From Gordionus sp. m RMFG-2023 (Eukaryota; Nematomorpha; Gordioida; Chordodea; Parachordodidae): a DNA stretch of 64,000 nucleotides. Location of the stretch: the NCBI RefSeq assembly GCF_954871325.1, contig NC_088776.1, forward strand, positions 23,608,508 through 23,672,507, written 5' to 3'. Positions 39,401 to 54,400 of this stretch are shown one piece after another (position 1 is the stretch's first letter; the number at the start of each line of letters is the position of its first letter). The translations under genes were made by a program, and so were the position numbers. The notes beneath the pieces were generated by a model. It worked only from the letters and a program-made list of their open reading frames with translations, was not told where the DNA came from and ran no database searches.

Positions 39401-42400
39401 TGTCTTTTTTTTCTTAAAAATGATTTGCAGGGCCGCGTAAAATTCAAGCCATTAATATTTTAAAATTTTAATCCTAATTTTTACAATCAATAAATTAGTT
39501 ACTATGGATAATATAACTTAAAAGAAAGTATGAATACTTCCTATAATTGAAAAGGTTGATTAAGGTATTGATTTGTAGACATAGACGAAGACAAGGCGAG
39601 CTTATCTGCATGGCATTGCAATAAAGTCATTTTGTAAATATTAGAGAACCTTTCCTTGACTTCTTAAAGATGCCCTTTCATGTCAATCACATGATATTTA
39701 GTGTTTTTATCAATGACTCTGCATCCAGGTAATCAATCTTTCAGAAGATATAATAGATACTTTTGGTGTTCATGTTTTATCATCAAGTGGCGTAGTGAGG
39801 ATTCATCTATAGTAGGGGGGGGGGGGGATTATTTGTCCCTCAAGCCTCATTTTGCCCGGACTTCAGCCGGCTCCTCCTATAAAAAATATTGTAATTATTG
39901 ATTTTTCCATGATTATCTTTGTATCATCTTCGTTAAAATTAGCTTAACAATTTGAAGTACTAATTCTAAAATATGTTTTGTACTTTATGAATGTCTGACT
40001 TTAACCAGTAATAAATGAAAAATTATTAGTAACAAAATTTTGGCCAACCTCACGATTAAAGTGACTGAAAGCATTATTGTGAAAATTTTATCAATGTTTG
40101 GTGTTCAATTGTAAATTCATTTAATCCGTCAGTAGAAAGAAATAAAATAAGCATATGCTAGAATTGAAAATATAAAAAAAACAATATAGTTGGAGTGCGC
40201 TAATATTTTGTGCCTGACTAGCACTTTTAATTCCTCCAATAAATATGAGAACCACAAAAAGAAACTTAAACAAAATGAAAACTGCGACATCATGCTTTAA
40301 GCGTGAAGTTAGCCAAGTTTTTGGGGACATCTGAAACTTATACCAAACCAGCGCTTTATTAGAATATTTTATTATTTTATTTTGTTTAGGGTTTAAAGCG
40401 GAAGAGAATTATTGGTAAAAAAAATAAAAAATTGTTAAAATTAGCAGTATTTCAGAACGAAGAATATAGAAGTTATAACTATCTGGTTTGCGTTAATATT
40501 TAGCGCCTTATACTTATTAATTTTTTAATCAATTTCGCCAGCCACAAAAAAGTAACAGAATTTACAAACCAAATATTGGATTAATTATATAAAATTTTCC
40601 AAAAAATATAAAATCGATAAAACTTCTAAAAAAATATCATTAAAAAAATTTTAAAAAGAGAACCCTTAATTTAAAAAAAAAATTTTTAATCAGTGGGCTA
40701 TTCAAATTTTTAGGGAGCTTAAGCTGTGCGCCCCTTCCCCTAATGCTACTGGTAGGTGCCTCTTATAATTATTTATATGAGTGATAAATATTAGACAATG
40801 TAATACGATAACTAATACTAAGATTTAAATTCAATCAATTTTTTTAATCAATTCATATTTTTTTTACATTTATTCTTACGATGAAATAAACATTTTTTTT
40901 GAAAGGTCAATCATTTTATTTATTTTAATAATAAAACTATATAAAATTAAAATTAAAAAAATACGATAATATTTTTTATAAAAATATAAAGGATAAGAAG
41001 GCCGTCATTAAGTTCCTATAAAACTTACATAGTTGCCTACATATATTTGGGTGGATTCAATATTTTTAAAAGAAGATCTATCATTAATCTGAAAATTTCT
41101 TATAACCAAAATTACAAAATATTTTAGCCTGCAGGTCCTTTGGACAACTATTAAGGTGAAAATCTGAGAAGTCGTGATACTTTCGGATTTTCGACTATTC
41201 AACTGTTATCAGGTCAATGTTTGATTTAGAGGATAAGTAGGAGGCAGGTGACAAAATAAGGGGTTTTTCAGTAAATCAAGTGATATTATTAAGGTCATCA
41301 GGTCTATTTGCCATCTAGAAACAAGTTCAAGGCGATTTAGAGCTAACCAAACTCAATTTATTCGAGATTATCAAACTAATTGTGGCAACTGAACCGTTTA
41401 AAATACAAGCAAGCTAGGCTATTTTCCCATTCGATAGATTTATGAGGTTGATATTAGAGTCTAGTCCATACCCACTCATCTGATAGAAACCGAATAAGAT
41501 TGCACTTGGAATCGTTTCTAGCCATTCATGGCCCAGGTTATTTATGAATGGAAGTGTCTTCAATAAAAAGATTATTACTACCAATTTCTAAAGTTAGCCT
41601 ACTGAAGGTTAAAAGTCTCTGTGCCATAGACGCTAGAAAGATAAGGGATAAATATTTCCTCCATAATTAACAGTTTCAAATAGACTATCTCTTTCCTTCA
41701 CAAACTATCCAATAACCTATTCGCATTGAAGAGGAATGAAAGGAAGACTGATAAAGATACCGAGAGTAAGAAATCCCAAATCTCCTTGTTTGGTCGGAAG
41801 TTGGGTTATCGCCCAATTAAACTCGGAGAAAACTATCTTAAGGGTATTATATATTTTTGATTTTAACATCTAGTGAGGAAAGCAAATAGAAGTTTAAAAG
41901 CAAAGGAAATGCCCTAAATAGATATAAAAAGTAATCCTAATATATATCCTTATCAAACCACACAAGGATTGATGGGCACATTTGGCATTATTATGCAGAA
42001 AGTTGTTTTCTCTAATAATTAAAATAAAACTGTAGGGTTTTGAAAGTATTTTTAAAGTTAAATAATTATTCCTTAAATATCATCACAAATGGGATAGGGT
42101 TTGAGGGTATAAAAAATTAGGACGCATAATCATTTTGAAAAATTATATTAGAACTTTCATTTTCAAAATTTTATTTTTATTTTAATTCAAAATTTTATTT
42201 TTGTGAATCATATTCAAGGTTAATATTGTAATTCGCAATAAAAAAAATTTTGTGATTATCCTTGGCTTAATGAATTTAATTTGATGATATAAGGAAATTA
42301 ACTATAAAGACCTAAATTGACTTGTGTTGCCGTTCTGTTTCCTGTACCTTTTTTTAGGCCAAGATTTAAGAAATATTTTGGGTTTACTTTTTTTTCATCC

Positions 42401-45400
42401 ATAATAGTTATTCGTCCACATTGACTATTCACGTTCGTCGACAGGCCTCTCCCATATTAGTCCGTCAAGGAGCCCTGCCCACCCTTAGTCTAACCTACTA
42501 TTATAGCACCAGAGCTATTCGATTCAAACGATTATGGTGAGGTCAACATAAAATAAAAATGATATTATACCTTTATATAATACAAATATATAAACAACAA
42601 ATATGGATTTCTAACCTTAAAGGCTCAACCTCGCGGCTCCGAGAATAAGAATATTCCTCGCCATAAACCCCGCCTCTTTTCTTAACCCTACCTGTGGAAT
42701 GAAGATCAGACGTAGAAAAAGAAGATGTTTCGTACCCTGGACCGGTCCTTAAATTATCTGCCGAATCTTCATAATGTCGTTCGTAATGAGAAGACGAACG
42801 ATTGAAATTCGCGGCGTTATTGGAGGCGTAGGAATTCATTCGCTTTTTTCGTCTCTGGCCACTAAATGACCTGTCCGCATTTTGGACAATGTCAACTTCC
42901 CTCACCTTTTCTAAATTCATTGATAGTTGTTTCGAAGTTTCTTTTTTTGGAAAATGGTTATATGGTATTTTATCGTCTAAACAAGATGGTTTTTGCGTAG
43001 GTTCTTCTTCGATGGAGACGGAAGAGGATGATATAAATGATCGATGACGTTCGTTTTTTGTTCGTGAATTTTTGCCGTTTTTTTTATCACTGAATACCGA
43101 TTTGGGTGCTAAAATTAAGAAATTTATAGGGGTTTAATTATATGAAAAACAAGACAGCATTAAAAAAGACGAGATTTAAATTTTTATATAATTTATAAAT
43201 TAAATACGAAAAAATCTTAATAAATTTTGAGCATATGTGTTTTGGCTGGCTTATTCTCAAATATCAATAAAATTCCTTTAACCATTTAGCATTTATATGC
43301 GAAATATTTTTAACAGAGTATGGGCCCATATTGATATCAAATAAAATAATTACAGTTTATTTAATAACTGCAATGCATAATTTAATTAAAATCACCCTAT
43401 TTTATATATCTAATTAATTGATATTATGTTTTTACTTTTTAGCGAAACAATATTATTTTTTGATAATTCAAATATTTTTAGTCCTTGAGATTTGAAAAAG
43501 TAATAATAAAAAAATAAATTTAAGGCATAAAAAAATAGTTGTACAAATAAAAATTAAGCGTATACGGGAAAAATGACGAAAAATAAAAAAAAATTAAAGG
43601 ATTGTCCTCTAAAAAATTTATTGTTAGAAAAAAATATAATGAATAAACGGGATGAGGAAATTAATAAAAGTAGATTGAACTAAGGAGTGATTAACTCTGT
43701 ATTTTATAATAATTCAATATTTGTTATATAAGGGATTAAATTCTAATCTGAAATATTTCTCATAAATGATTCAAGCATAGTTATGAGGTGTCCTGTTCAA
43801 ATCCAAATTCAAGTTTCAAAGGAAATGAATGATGTTTGGTTTGTACGTTTTTTGTTTTGAATATTTAAAAAAAAACCTTTTCGAACCGAGCCCTAGTATT
43901 TGTCAACAATGGTCTAATATATCCAGCAAATTTAATTTATTTACAGGGTAATAAACTATTTATCACCAATGTTTAATTAAAAATATAAAAATGCAAAAAA
44001 TTAGCCTTCTAATTTTTGTCTACAAAGTAGAACTAGCAAGATTAGATTATAACCATTTTAATCATTAAAAAAAATATTAAAATAAAATATAGGCATATTT
44101 AGATTTAAAAAATGTTATTTTTTTTAGCTTTATGAAAAAAAATCAATAATTAAATAAATAGATTGTTAGTTTAATACAAGAAAAAAAGTTGTGGTTTTTG
44201 ATCTTATAAAATTTAAAAAATATAATAATTAAAAATTAAAATAATAAGAAAAGTTTTTGGCTAATTAGGATTTTTTAAAAATATACATATGTGGATAAAA
44301 TGGAATTTAATTTTACTTCAACTAACCTTATTTTTATTATATATTTTTGAATGATCTTGGGTGGTAAAATAACCTAACAATACTTTAATGAAGTAAAAAA
44401 AATTTAAATTATAAGCGTTAAACCCAGGTAACATTGTAAAATATAAAATTTCTGGGATTTAAAAATTAAAATAATTTTCGAGGGAAAAATGCTTTTTTTT
44501 TAATTTAGCGTAAAGTTTATTTATTGCTAAATTCGAATCTCGAAGGTAATCTGTCTCCATGAGGAAAGGTTAACTAGAATTAAGTGATATGTTTAAAATT
44601 TATTATATAGCACAGTAACTACAGAAGCACGGCAGTGTGGTGGCTGAACTCGGACTATTTTAGCACCCGTTAATTATTTATTTTTAGTTCATTAAAATAT
44701 ATGAAATCAAGGTAACACCAGTTAATTATACTGTAGTGTAGGATACTACATAATATAATAATTCTAATATGATATTATTAAATTCACACCCGAAAATATA
44801 AAATATTTGAAGGTAAACTCGAAGCATCGTAGTTAGTTGCTATCATTAATGAAGTATTGATTCATGTTCCGAACAGGAATTTATATATATCTTCATTTTA
44901 TTCCGATGAATTAATTTTAGAGTCCTACAAAGGACCCATTCTGTTGGTTGGACATTCTTTCGAACTCGGTCTGATACGACCTTAATTTTGAAATTTTGAT
45001 TAGCGTGGGCCAGACTCGAACTTCAATAAATTTTAACTATTTTGTTTTCCTAATTATAGTCTTTCAAAAATAACACCAAAAAAAAATTAATAGGCATATA
45101 CAGGATTTTGCTTAGGGGAGGGGGGGGGGGCATATGTGAGTTTTTTCAACGTAAATTTTAGGTTTACTTATTGTAGGCCTTTGGCTATTTCGATTTTTAT
45201 AAAAATAATTTGGGGTTTTCACTATTTTTTTATAATTTTCTAAAAATTTTAAATTATAGTCGTTATTTTTAAGTTATTAACTCTTACTTATTTTTTTTTC
45301 TTACAAATTCTTCCTTATAGTGGTGATATATTAAAGTTGTTAACGTTCCTTTTTAAAAGTAGCCAGCTCCCGCTCCTACCTTAGAAGCTAGCTCTCACTC

Positions 45401-48400
45401 TCACTTAAATTTTTAAAAGGAGCTAGCTCCCGCTCCAAATAATGGAGCGACTCCATAGCCGATCCTTTGATTTTCATTTTTTTTAGAAAGTATACGAAAC
45501 AAAATATTTTTTATCAGAAAAGTTTATTTATATTAAATGATATATCAAAATATTTATAATATAAATTTTCTAAATTTGAATCTAACAAACATACACATCT
45601 CTCCCCCAAAACCTGTTTAGCAATACTAAACAGGCGTTCAACAGTAGCACTAGAGGGAAGCGGGGTATTGTATTTTATAAAAAAAAATAATTTAATTCAG
45701 GAAATTTATCAAAAATAGTAATTTTGATATCAATATTTAGATATTTGTCCAATATATTATCTTGCTGATGATTAGTTTCATGGAATCCAAGGTTCCATGA
45801 ACTAATAGTTATTTTTGCATCCGGAATTTGTTTTCTTAAAAAATTTATTTATTTGTATTTTCCATATTTTGTCCATTTTTTTATCCATTCCCAATTTAAT
45901 TTGAATGTAGGATGGATGATACCCTCAATGATCTTTTCATCATTAAAAATATTTGAAAATCTGCAATAAAGTTATTTAAATAGATAATTTTTTTATAAAG
46001 ATTTCTTTTTCTATAATGTCTGGACCCATAATATAAATATTTTTTATCATATATCTATAATATATTTATATGACACAAGATTTTCCAAGAAATTTCAATA
46101 TAAAAAGAGAAAAAAACTTGATTTAATATTTTAACTGATTAGATGAAAAACCATTATAAAACTCGGATTAACATTTAAATTGTTTAAATTTAAATAAAAT
46201 AAAATTTCATTTTTATTGAAAATAATTTAATTTGTACGTTAAATTTAAAAGAGCGGTGGAGCGGCCCTCCTTCACTCGAGTCCTAAAAAGAGCTAGCTCC
46301 CGCTTCTGATTTTTAAAAAGAGAGGCAAACGCTCCAGGCTTAATTGCATATTAGAATTTTCCAACTTTCGTTGAAATATCGTACTTTCCCAATATTCCAG
46401 TAAAAAAAATTTGAATCAAATATACCTTTAAGAAAATTCGAATCTTTGTATAAAAATCCTTTTTTCAAATTTTTTCTCAAATCGGACGGGACTTGAAAAT
46501 TAGAGTAGAACTCTAATTGATTTATTTAGCTTTATTTTTATTACTATTTTAAAATATTTAAAGCTCTGTCCAGGGTATTATGTATTTTTTTACCTTTAAA
46601 AGTGTATTGGAATAATTATTGAATCAGAATGTATATAATAATTTATCAATGGAAATCGCAATGGGAGCTTCGAGCGAATAATTTCTAGTCAAATCGAAAA
46701 AAGTGTACAAGATAAATCATACTTCATTTTATGAAATGTTATTTAAAAATTAAATTATTATTATATGGTTTTGTTTTAATTCTAAAATAAAATAAATAAA
46801 TAATTTGACGAATTTAAATTTATAATAAATAAATAGAAAAAAACTTTATTATTTATTTATTTTTTTGAACAGGTAAAAAAAAATCGTTAAAGGTAACAAA
46901 ATAATAATGTTATATTATATAATATAATATAATAATAAAGAATTATGATAGAAAAGGAATCTTCCATGTGTATGTATGTTTTTAACCCAGGGTTAGATTT
47001 GACAGAATAATGTTAAAATATATTATATATATAATCAGTAAATTAAAAACAAATATATTATGTAACTTGAGTTGCATGTAAGTTTATAAATGAAGAAAAT
47101 AAAATATTTATAAGTTCGTTGCTCACATACAAAATGACGTAATACTTAAGCCATTTCATAAATTTCGATCAATAACTTTTCTTAATAATAAAAGGAAAAA
47201 AAAATGCTTTGTTAATTCGGCCCAAACCCCTTTTAAAGCATTCTCCTCAATCCGAATCCACTTAAATACAGAACATAAAATACGAAAATAGTTTCTATTT
47301 TAGTCAAATATTTTACCTTACATTAGTGTAGGGTCATTTTTATACTAATATGTTCATATCTAAAAAGCCCCGATTTAAAATTACAGTTTAGAATCCAAAA
47401 TATTTTATAATAAAATATTCTCGGGCTTTCCTGTAAAAAAAATTTCTGCCTCAAGAAAAGCCAAACTAAGGTTTTCCCATATTGTGAACTGCGATTTATA
47501 AAATTGTAGAAATGGATTGGCTATATAAATATTTTTTTAAAGGATTATTAATCGTAACTTGAATTGGAAGTGTATATAATATAATACCGGTTTTCATCTA
47601 ATTTACTTTTCATAATAATTAAAAAAAGATGTACACAATCTTGTATGTATATAAACTTTAACTAAAATAATCGTAATCTTACAAACAAAAATAACATATG
47701 CGCCCATTTTCAATGTTGGAATTAAAATTTTCATTCGAATTTATTTTGGATAATCATAAAAGATTTAGGATTTTAGCACAAATACGTTATATAATCATTT
47801 TTTTAAAAATTCACGAGGAAAAGTAACATAAATTAAAATAACTTATCAAATATAATTTCAATAACCTATTTTATTCATCACAACATAAAAATAAATATTA
47901 ATTTTTGTTTGAAATAGCGAGTCTATAACATCAGCCTCAGTAGTTTAATATTAGTTTTATAAATCCATAAATTTCTCAGGCTTTTTATTTTAATTTACAA
48001 GATTAGTCCATGTTTTTTTAAATTTTTATCATTTTAGGACATGCTTCTAAATTATTTTCGCTTCATTTTGTAAAGGATTTCGGGAAATCGAAGATGTAAA
48101 TTTGGCCCGGCTCGTGTTGGTAATTTTTTTTCATTTTTAGGCCAGGGCCGCTTTTGTAATTGATTCTTATTTTTAGTAGCATATTGGAACCACGGTTGTT
48201 TTATTTTAAACTCACTTGAATTTTATTTTGCAATTTAAGTGAATGCTGATATAATTTTGCAAATAATTATTAAAAAAAATCTTTTATAATTAAAAATAAC
48301 AGAAATAGGAATAAAAAATTATTCTTGGACCTGTTCTTCTTTTTATTTTTATTATATGATTTCGCCAAATTCTTAGACTACAATGCCAAATAAAATCAGG

Positions 48401-51400
48401 TTCAATATAAACATGCTTATGTTTATATTTATTTCTCACATCAATTTTTGAAATATACAACAGATGCACGTGAAACCAATATTGGAAGCCCAAAATATTA
48501 ACAAAATAATGAATAAAAAGGCAAATATTATTAAATATAGATTTTTTGTTATATTTTATTGCGTTATTAAAATTTAAAAAATATGAAATTTTCCATCTAG
48601 GAAAATAGAAAATATTATATGTCGAAAGTTTTTTCTCAAATCTCCATTTTTAGCCAATTATAAAGTTTATATTTATAGCGTGCCTTTTTAATTCTGAAAG
48701 ATTTGATTTACTTTTAGTTTGTATAAAGTACTTACCCTGGGAATTTCAGACAATTTTATCTTAAACTTTTTAATTTATAAAATGTCTAAATAAAAAATGA
48801 ATATAAATTATTTGTTGTTCAAAAGTTCACACAGCAAAATTGTCTCAAATTCAAATAAGAGAGACCGGGGATAGCCCAGGTTATAGCGGGACGTGGCTTT
48901 TTTCTAGAGTATAACTCAGAATAATATCCTTAAAATATGTTTTTCAATGAGAATTGAGGCTTGGAGTCATTTTCATGAGGTTGAAAAGAGACATTTCCAA
49001 GCCATTCTCACAATAATTTTAACCCTTCAATATTCCGGTGAAATAAACGACTCAAGTGCTCTGGTGAGGTATCCAATTTCAAATGTTCTCCATTTGTATT
49101 CGTTATTTTGGTTTAATATTTGGATATAAGATAGAACTAACCTTAAAATTGATAAAAAATTTAATTTATTATGTTTAGAGGTGATGAGGCAGTGGCGTAG
49201 ACAAGGGGAGGTTTTGGGGTCGAAACCCCCCCCCCCATGGAAAAAAATTTTATTTTTTTTTTTTTTTTTTTTTATAAAATAAAAAATTATTATTTTTTTA
49301 TTGCGAATAATTATATTTAAAAAACGGTTTCAATTTAGAGAAATAAGATAATATATTATATATAATACAATATGAATATGAATATCACAATGAAATATAT
49401 TTATAAAAAAAGGAGTTTTAATTTTAAATGATCACATCGTTTAAAAATATATATAAATTATATGAACTAAAATATTAAATAACAATAAAAGAATAAAGAT
49501 GTATTGTATGTAAATAATTTCTGGCATAGTTAAATTTATTAAATAACAATAAAGATATTATTTTCTGGCTTGGCATAGTTAAATTAGATATTTATAAATT
49601 TAATTATTAAATATATATTTTTAAACTATATAGATAGTTTGTAAATTTTAATTTTTTATAATTTTTAAATATGGATATCCGTAAGTTTTTTCGTCAACAA
49701 CAAAAAGAAAAAGGTATATAAAAATTTAAGTTGTGTAATTTGAATTAGAAATATATATAGATATAGATGTTGCTCTTGCTAGTAAAAATCAGCCATCAGT
49801 TGAGTTGGTTTTCGTTGTATCCTCAGATGACGAAGGTAATGGTATTATTTATAATATCTTTAAATCTTGCAATTAGAAAGACCAGACATACCATTACCAC
49901 TCCATGGGAAAACCAATGATGAGTTAGCTACAAAATCATCAAATGATGGTATATATTCTAAATTATTTATAATTTCTAATATTTTTTAATTAAAAATAGA
50001 AACATTATGTGTTACAAAAGCATGTGAGCTATCAGTTGATTTAGCTGGAAAATCATCAAATGATGGTATAGTATTTTTTTAATTCCATTTTTTTTATTTG
50101 TAAATTATACTATTTTCATTTTGAGTTATTAAAATTTTGCAATGCGATATTTAAAAGTTAGTCATTTTTTGTGTTATTCAAAAGGTAGTACATTATAAGC
50201 CAAGCAGAGTTGAGAAGTATTGAAAACAACAATAAGAATAAAGATATAGTATTTGTAAATAATTTCTGGCATAGTTAAATTAGAATATTAAATAACAATA
50301 AAGATATTTTGTAAATATTTTCTGGCTTGGCATAGTTAAATTAGATATTTATAAATTTAATTATTAAATATATATTTTTAAATTTAAACTATTTAGATAG
50401 TTTGTTTTGTTTGTAAATTTTAAGTTTTTATAATTTTTAAATATGGATATCCGTAAATTTTTTTGTCAACAACAAAAAGAAAAAGGTATATATTAATTTA
50501 TTTATAAAATTTAAGTTATGTAATTTGAATTAGAAATATATATGGATGTTGCTAGTGAAAATCAGCCATCAGTTGAGTTCGAAGGTAATGGTATTATCAA
50601 TATCTTTTATTTAAATCTTGCAATTAGAAATACCAGACATACCATTACCACTCCATCTCCATGGGAAAACCAATGATGAGTTAGCTACAAAATCATCAAA
50701 TGATGGTATATATTCTAAATTATTTATAATTTCTAATATTTTTTAATTAAAAATAGAAACATTATGTTACAAAAGCATGTGAGCTATCAGTTGATTTGGC
50801 TGGAAAATCATCAAATGATGGTATAGTATTTATTTTAATTCCATTTTTTTTTATTTGTAAATTATACTATTTTTATTTTGAGTTATTAAAATTTTGCAAT
50901 GTACGATATTTAGTTATAATTTTAAAGTTAGTCATTTTTTTGTGTTATTTTGCAAAAGGTAGTACATTATAAGTCAAACAGAGTTGAGCAGTATTGAAAA
51001 CTTGTATCTACAATACAAACAGAGTTGGGCAGGCCCTCCAGAAAAATAATCTAGATACAGATTTGTTGTGAAAAAATGAATCTTATATACAGATGATTTA
51101 TCATTACCAATTAAACTAGAATAGTTTATAAAATACAGTTTTTATTATTTATTTGTGAAGAACATAATTATTTTCTTAAAATCTTTTGTATATACAATCT
51201 TGGGCAGCTTATAATATTTAGGAACTTATTTTCATAATTTAAATATTACTACCTTCTTCACTTCCATGAGTGTAAATCATCCTACAAATATAAAAATATT
51301 AATTAAAATTGGTAATGATATTCTATAGTAATTTCCTTCTACTTGTATCTGTCTTTAAATTTTTATTAAGAAACTTTGATATCTATCTGAGATACATTTT

Positions 51401-54400
51401 TTATAATCCAGATTTTTTTCTTGTACTGCTCAGCTCCTAACATTGAAATTCATATTGAAATATATCATTTAAAATCTAAAAAAAAATATAGAAACACCAC
51501 ACCGTTCTCAAAAAGATGTTTCACTTTACTTAAATTTTCATTTTAAAAATGATAATGAAAAATTGTTAGCTGTTGAAAATATTTGGATACCTGACAAATG
51601 TTATAAATTTCCATTGCCCTTGGGCAAAAGAAATTTAACCTTTCAAGCATCCTGGCTTAACAAATATTAGTGGCTTGCTTACTCAGCAGATGAAAAGGGC
51701 GCATTTTGTAAAGTTTGCCTCATATTTTCCCCAAGATATGCTGGAAATGGGTTACAAAAACTCAAAACATTGGTAAGTCAGGTGTACACAAGATGGAAAG
51801 ATGCGCTCGAAAATTTTAATTATCATCAAAAAAATAAATATCATCTTAATTCCTGTGAGATAATGGATTCTTTAAAAGAAATCTCAATGAATCAAAAGAT
51901 ATCAATATCCAATGTATTGAATAAAAAAAATTTTGATATTGTTACAAAAAATCGATCAAGAATAATTATAATTATTGATGCTATCATTTGGTTAGGGAGG
52001 CAGGGCTTGGCGTTAAGAGCTCATAGGATATCTCCTGGCCCCCTAACACTTACATCCCCTTCTCACAATGAAGGAAATTTCAAGGAATTATTGAAATTTT
52101 TATGTAATAATAATGACAACTACCTAAAGCTTTTTGAAAGCTCCTTAAAAATGCTACTTACCTAAGTCCCACTATTCAAAATGAAATAATATCAATATGC
52201 AATCAGTGTATATTAAAGGAAGTTTCTTCAAAAGTCAAAGCATCACCATTTTTTAGTGTTTTGGCGGATGAAACTTCCAATATTGGTAATATTGAACAAC
52301 TATCCATAGCAATAAGGTTTATTGATATGGAATCAGGTAATTATAAAATGAAGGAACTATTTGTTCAATTTATTGAATTACCTGACACTAAGTCAGAAAC
52401 GATTGCTAATCAAATTATTAAATCACTTCAAAACCTGGATTTAAATTTAAATCTACTGAGAGGCCAAGGGTACGATGGAGCTCCCTCGATGAGTGGCCAT
52501 GTTAAAGGGGTCCAGTCAAGAATTAGAGAGCTTTATAGCACAGCTCTTTATGTTCACTGCAGTTCACATTGCCTGAATTTGATGATAACTGAGGCATGTG
52601 AAATTAGAGACATCCGGAACAGTTTACGTAAAAAGATTTTGATTTAATTGAAATTTATTAGATTTTATTATGTATTATAGATATCTTTATATAATTTTTA
52701 TATATTTTTCAAAATTTAGAAACAATATCGTCGGTTTGTGACTTCTTTACCCCACCCAAGAAGAGGGAGATTTTTACCCAAACGTTCGATGAAATTGATT
52801 CAAAAAATTCAAAAAAAAAATTAAAAAGATTTTGTCCCACAAGATTCATTGAAAGACAACAATCGGTGAAGGTTTTCATCAAGTTATATGAGGTTATTTT
52901 TGCAGCACTGGAATCATACATATTACGCAAAGAAAAAGATTCCGCAGATGCGGAAAATCTTTTACAGGCTATTACGAAGCCTCAATTTTTAATTTCAATT
53001 CAATGTGTTTATTTTTTATTTAATTATACATATGATTTTAGCAAAATGTTACAAAAAATTGATTTGGATTTAACGGAGGTTATGAATAGGGCAAAGGATA
53101 TTGTTGAAATATTAACAAATATCAGAGATAATGTGGATGAAAAATTTCACGAAATATATGAGAAAGTAAAGGAGATCGCTAATATGTTTGGGATTGAAAT
53201 TTTTAAACCTAGAGTAGTTTCTAGACAATCCAATCGCTCAAATATTGATGCATCTACGATTGAGGATTTTTATAAAATTAACATTTTTATTCCACTTATT
53301 GATACATTTTTATTTCAATTAAAGGAAAGATTTATAAGTCACAATTTTATTTTAAAAAGCTTTTATTTTCTTTTGCCGGTTGAGTCTAAATTGTTGATTA
53401 CACTTGAAACGCGAGAGGATATTAAGAACATCTTATAATTTTATTCTGATGATTTATTAGGGTCGTATGATAAGTTACTTTGTGATGTCGAATTTTGGTA
53501 TAAAAATCTTGGCAGAATAGAGTACTCTTTGAGACCAAAAAATGCTTTGCAGGCCCTTTCCATGTGTAATTGCACTTTAGATTCCCTGCCCAATATCAAA
53601 ACATTGTTTTTTATTTTAGCTACTTTACCGATTAGTACTTGCACTAATGAAAGGTCTTTTTCAACTTTGAAAAGGTTAAAAACCTATTTAAGAAATAGCA
53701 CCGGTGAAAATCGTTTAAATGGATTAGCCCTATTAAATATTTATAAGGAGATTATTCTAGATAAAAATTTGATTCTAGATGAATTAGCCAAATCTCAGAG
53801 AAAAGTAGACCTCTCTTTATAAATTCAAATCATATAATTGTAATATTTTCTTAGTCATAAAATTTTTATATGTAAAACTTAATTATAATGAATTTTTAGT
53901 CATGATATTTTTATACTATATTTAATAATAGTATTGCACCTACAATAAGAATTATTTATATAATATACTCATTTGTATTAAATATAACTGTTAAATTATA
54001 TTTTTTTAAATTGCATACAAGAATTACTTATATTTTATTGTAATTTTATTTTTTTAAAATATAGATATTTACAATCAATTTTTAAAAAAGTAATTGTATA
54101 AAATTTCTAATTTTGAAATTTATTTTTTGTATATAAAATAAACACATAGTTAAATAAAGGGTTTATACTAAATAAAATTGTTAAATTGTATTTTTTTAGC
54201 AAGAATTACATATTTTATTGCAATTTTATTTTTTTAAAATATAGTTATTTAAATTCAATTTTTAATATAATAATCTGTATAAAATTTATATATTTTGAAA
54301 TTTATTTTTTTATATATTATTAAAATAAATACATAGTTAAATAAATAAAGTTAATAATAAATAAAATCTCTGCAAAATATTGTTATATGCAAAAATTTAA

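Larger units (their letters stand above)
36918..42615 (-). other. Intron 3, 5.7 kb
   Basis: No exon seen. It holds an ATTCG-rich repeat (37615-38010), poly-C tracts (38771-38781, 38930-38939), a probable hAT-like remnant from 39786 to about 40754, and a less AT-rich stretch at 40990-41830 with no recognisable reading frame. Confidence 0.55.
49481..51001. repeat. Tandem duplication inside the hAT element, period about 744 bp
   Basis: Unit 1 is 49481-50227 and unit 2 50228-51001. Both run from AATAAAGAT..TTTCTGGCATAG to GAGTTGAGMAGTATTGAAAAC and include the first coding exons. They differ by several small indels. Confidence 0.85.
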
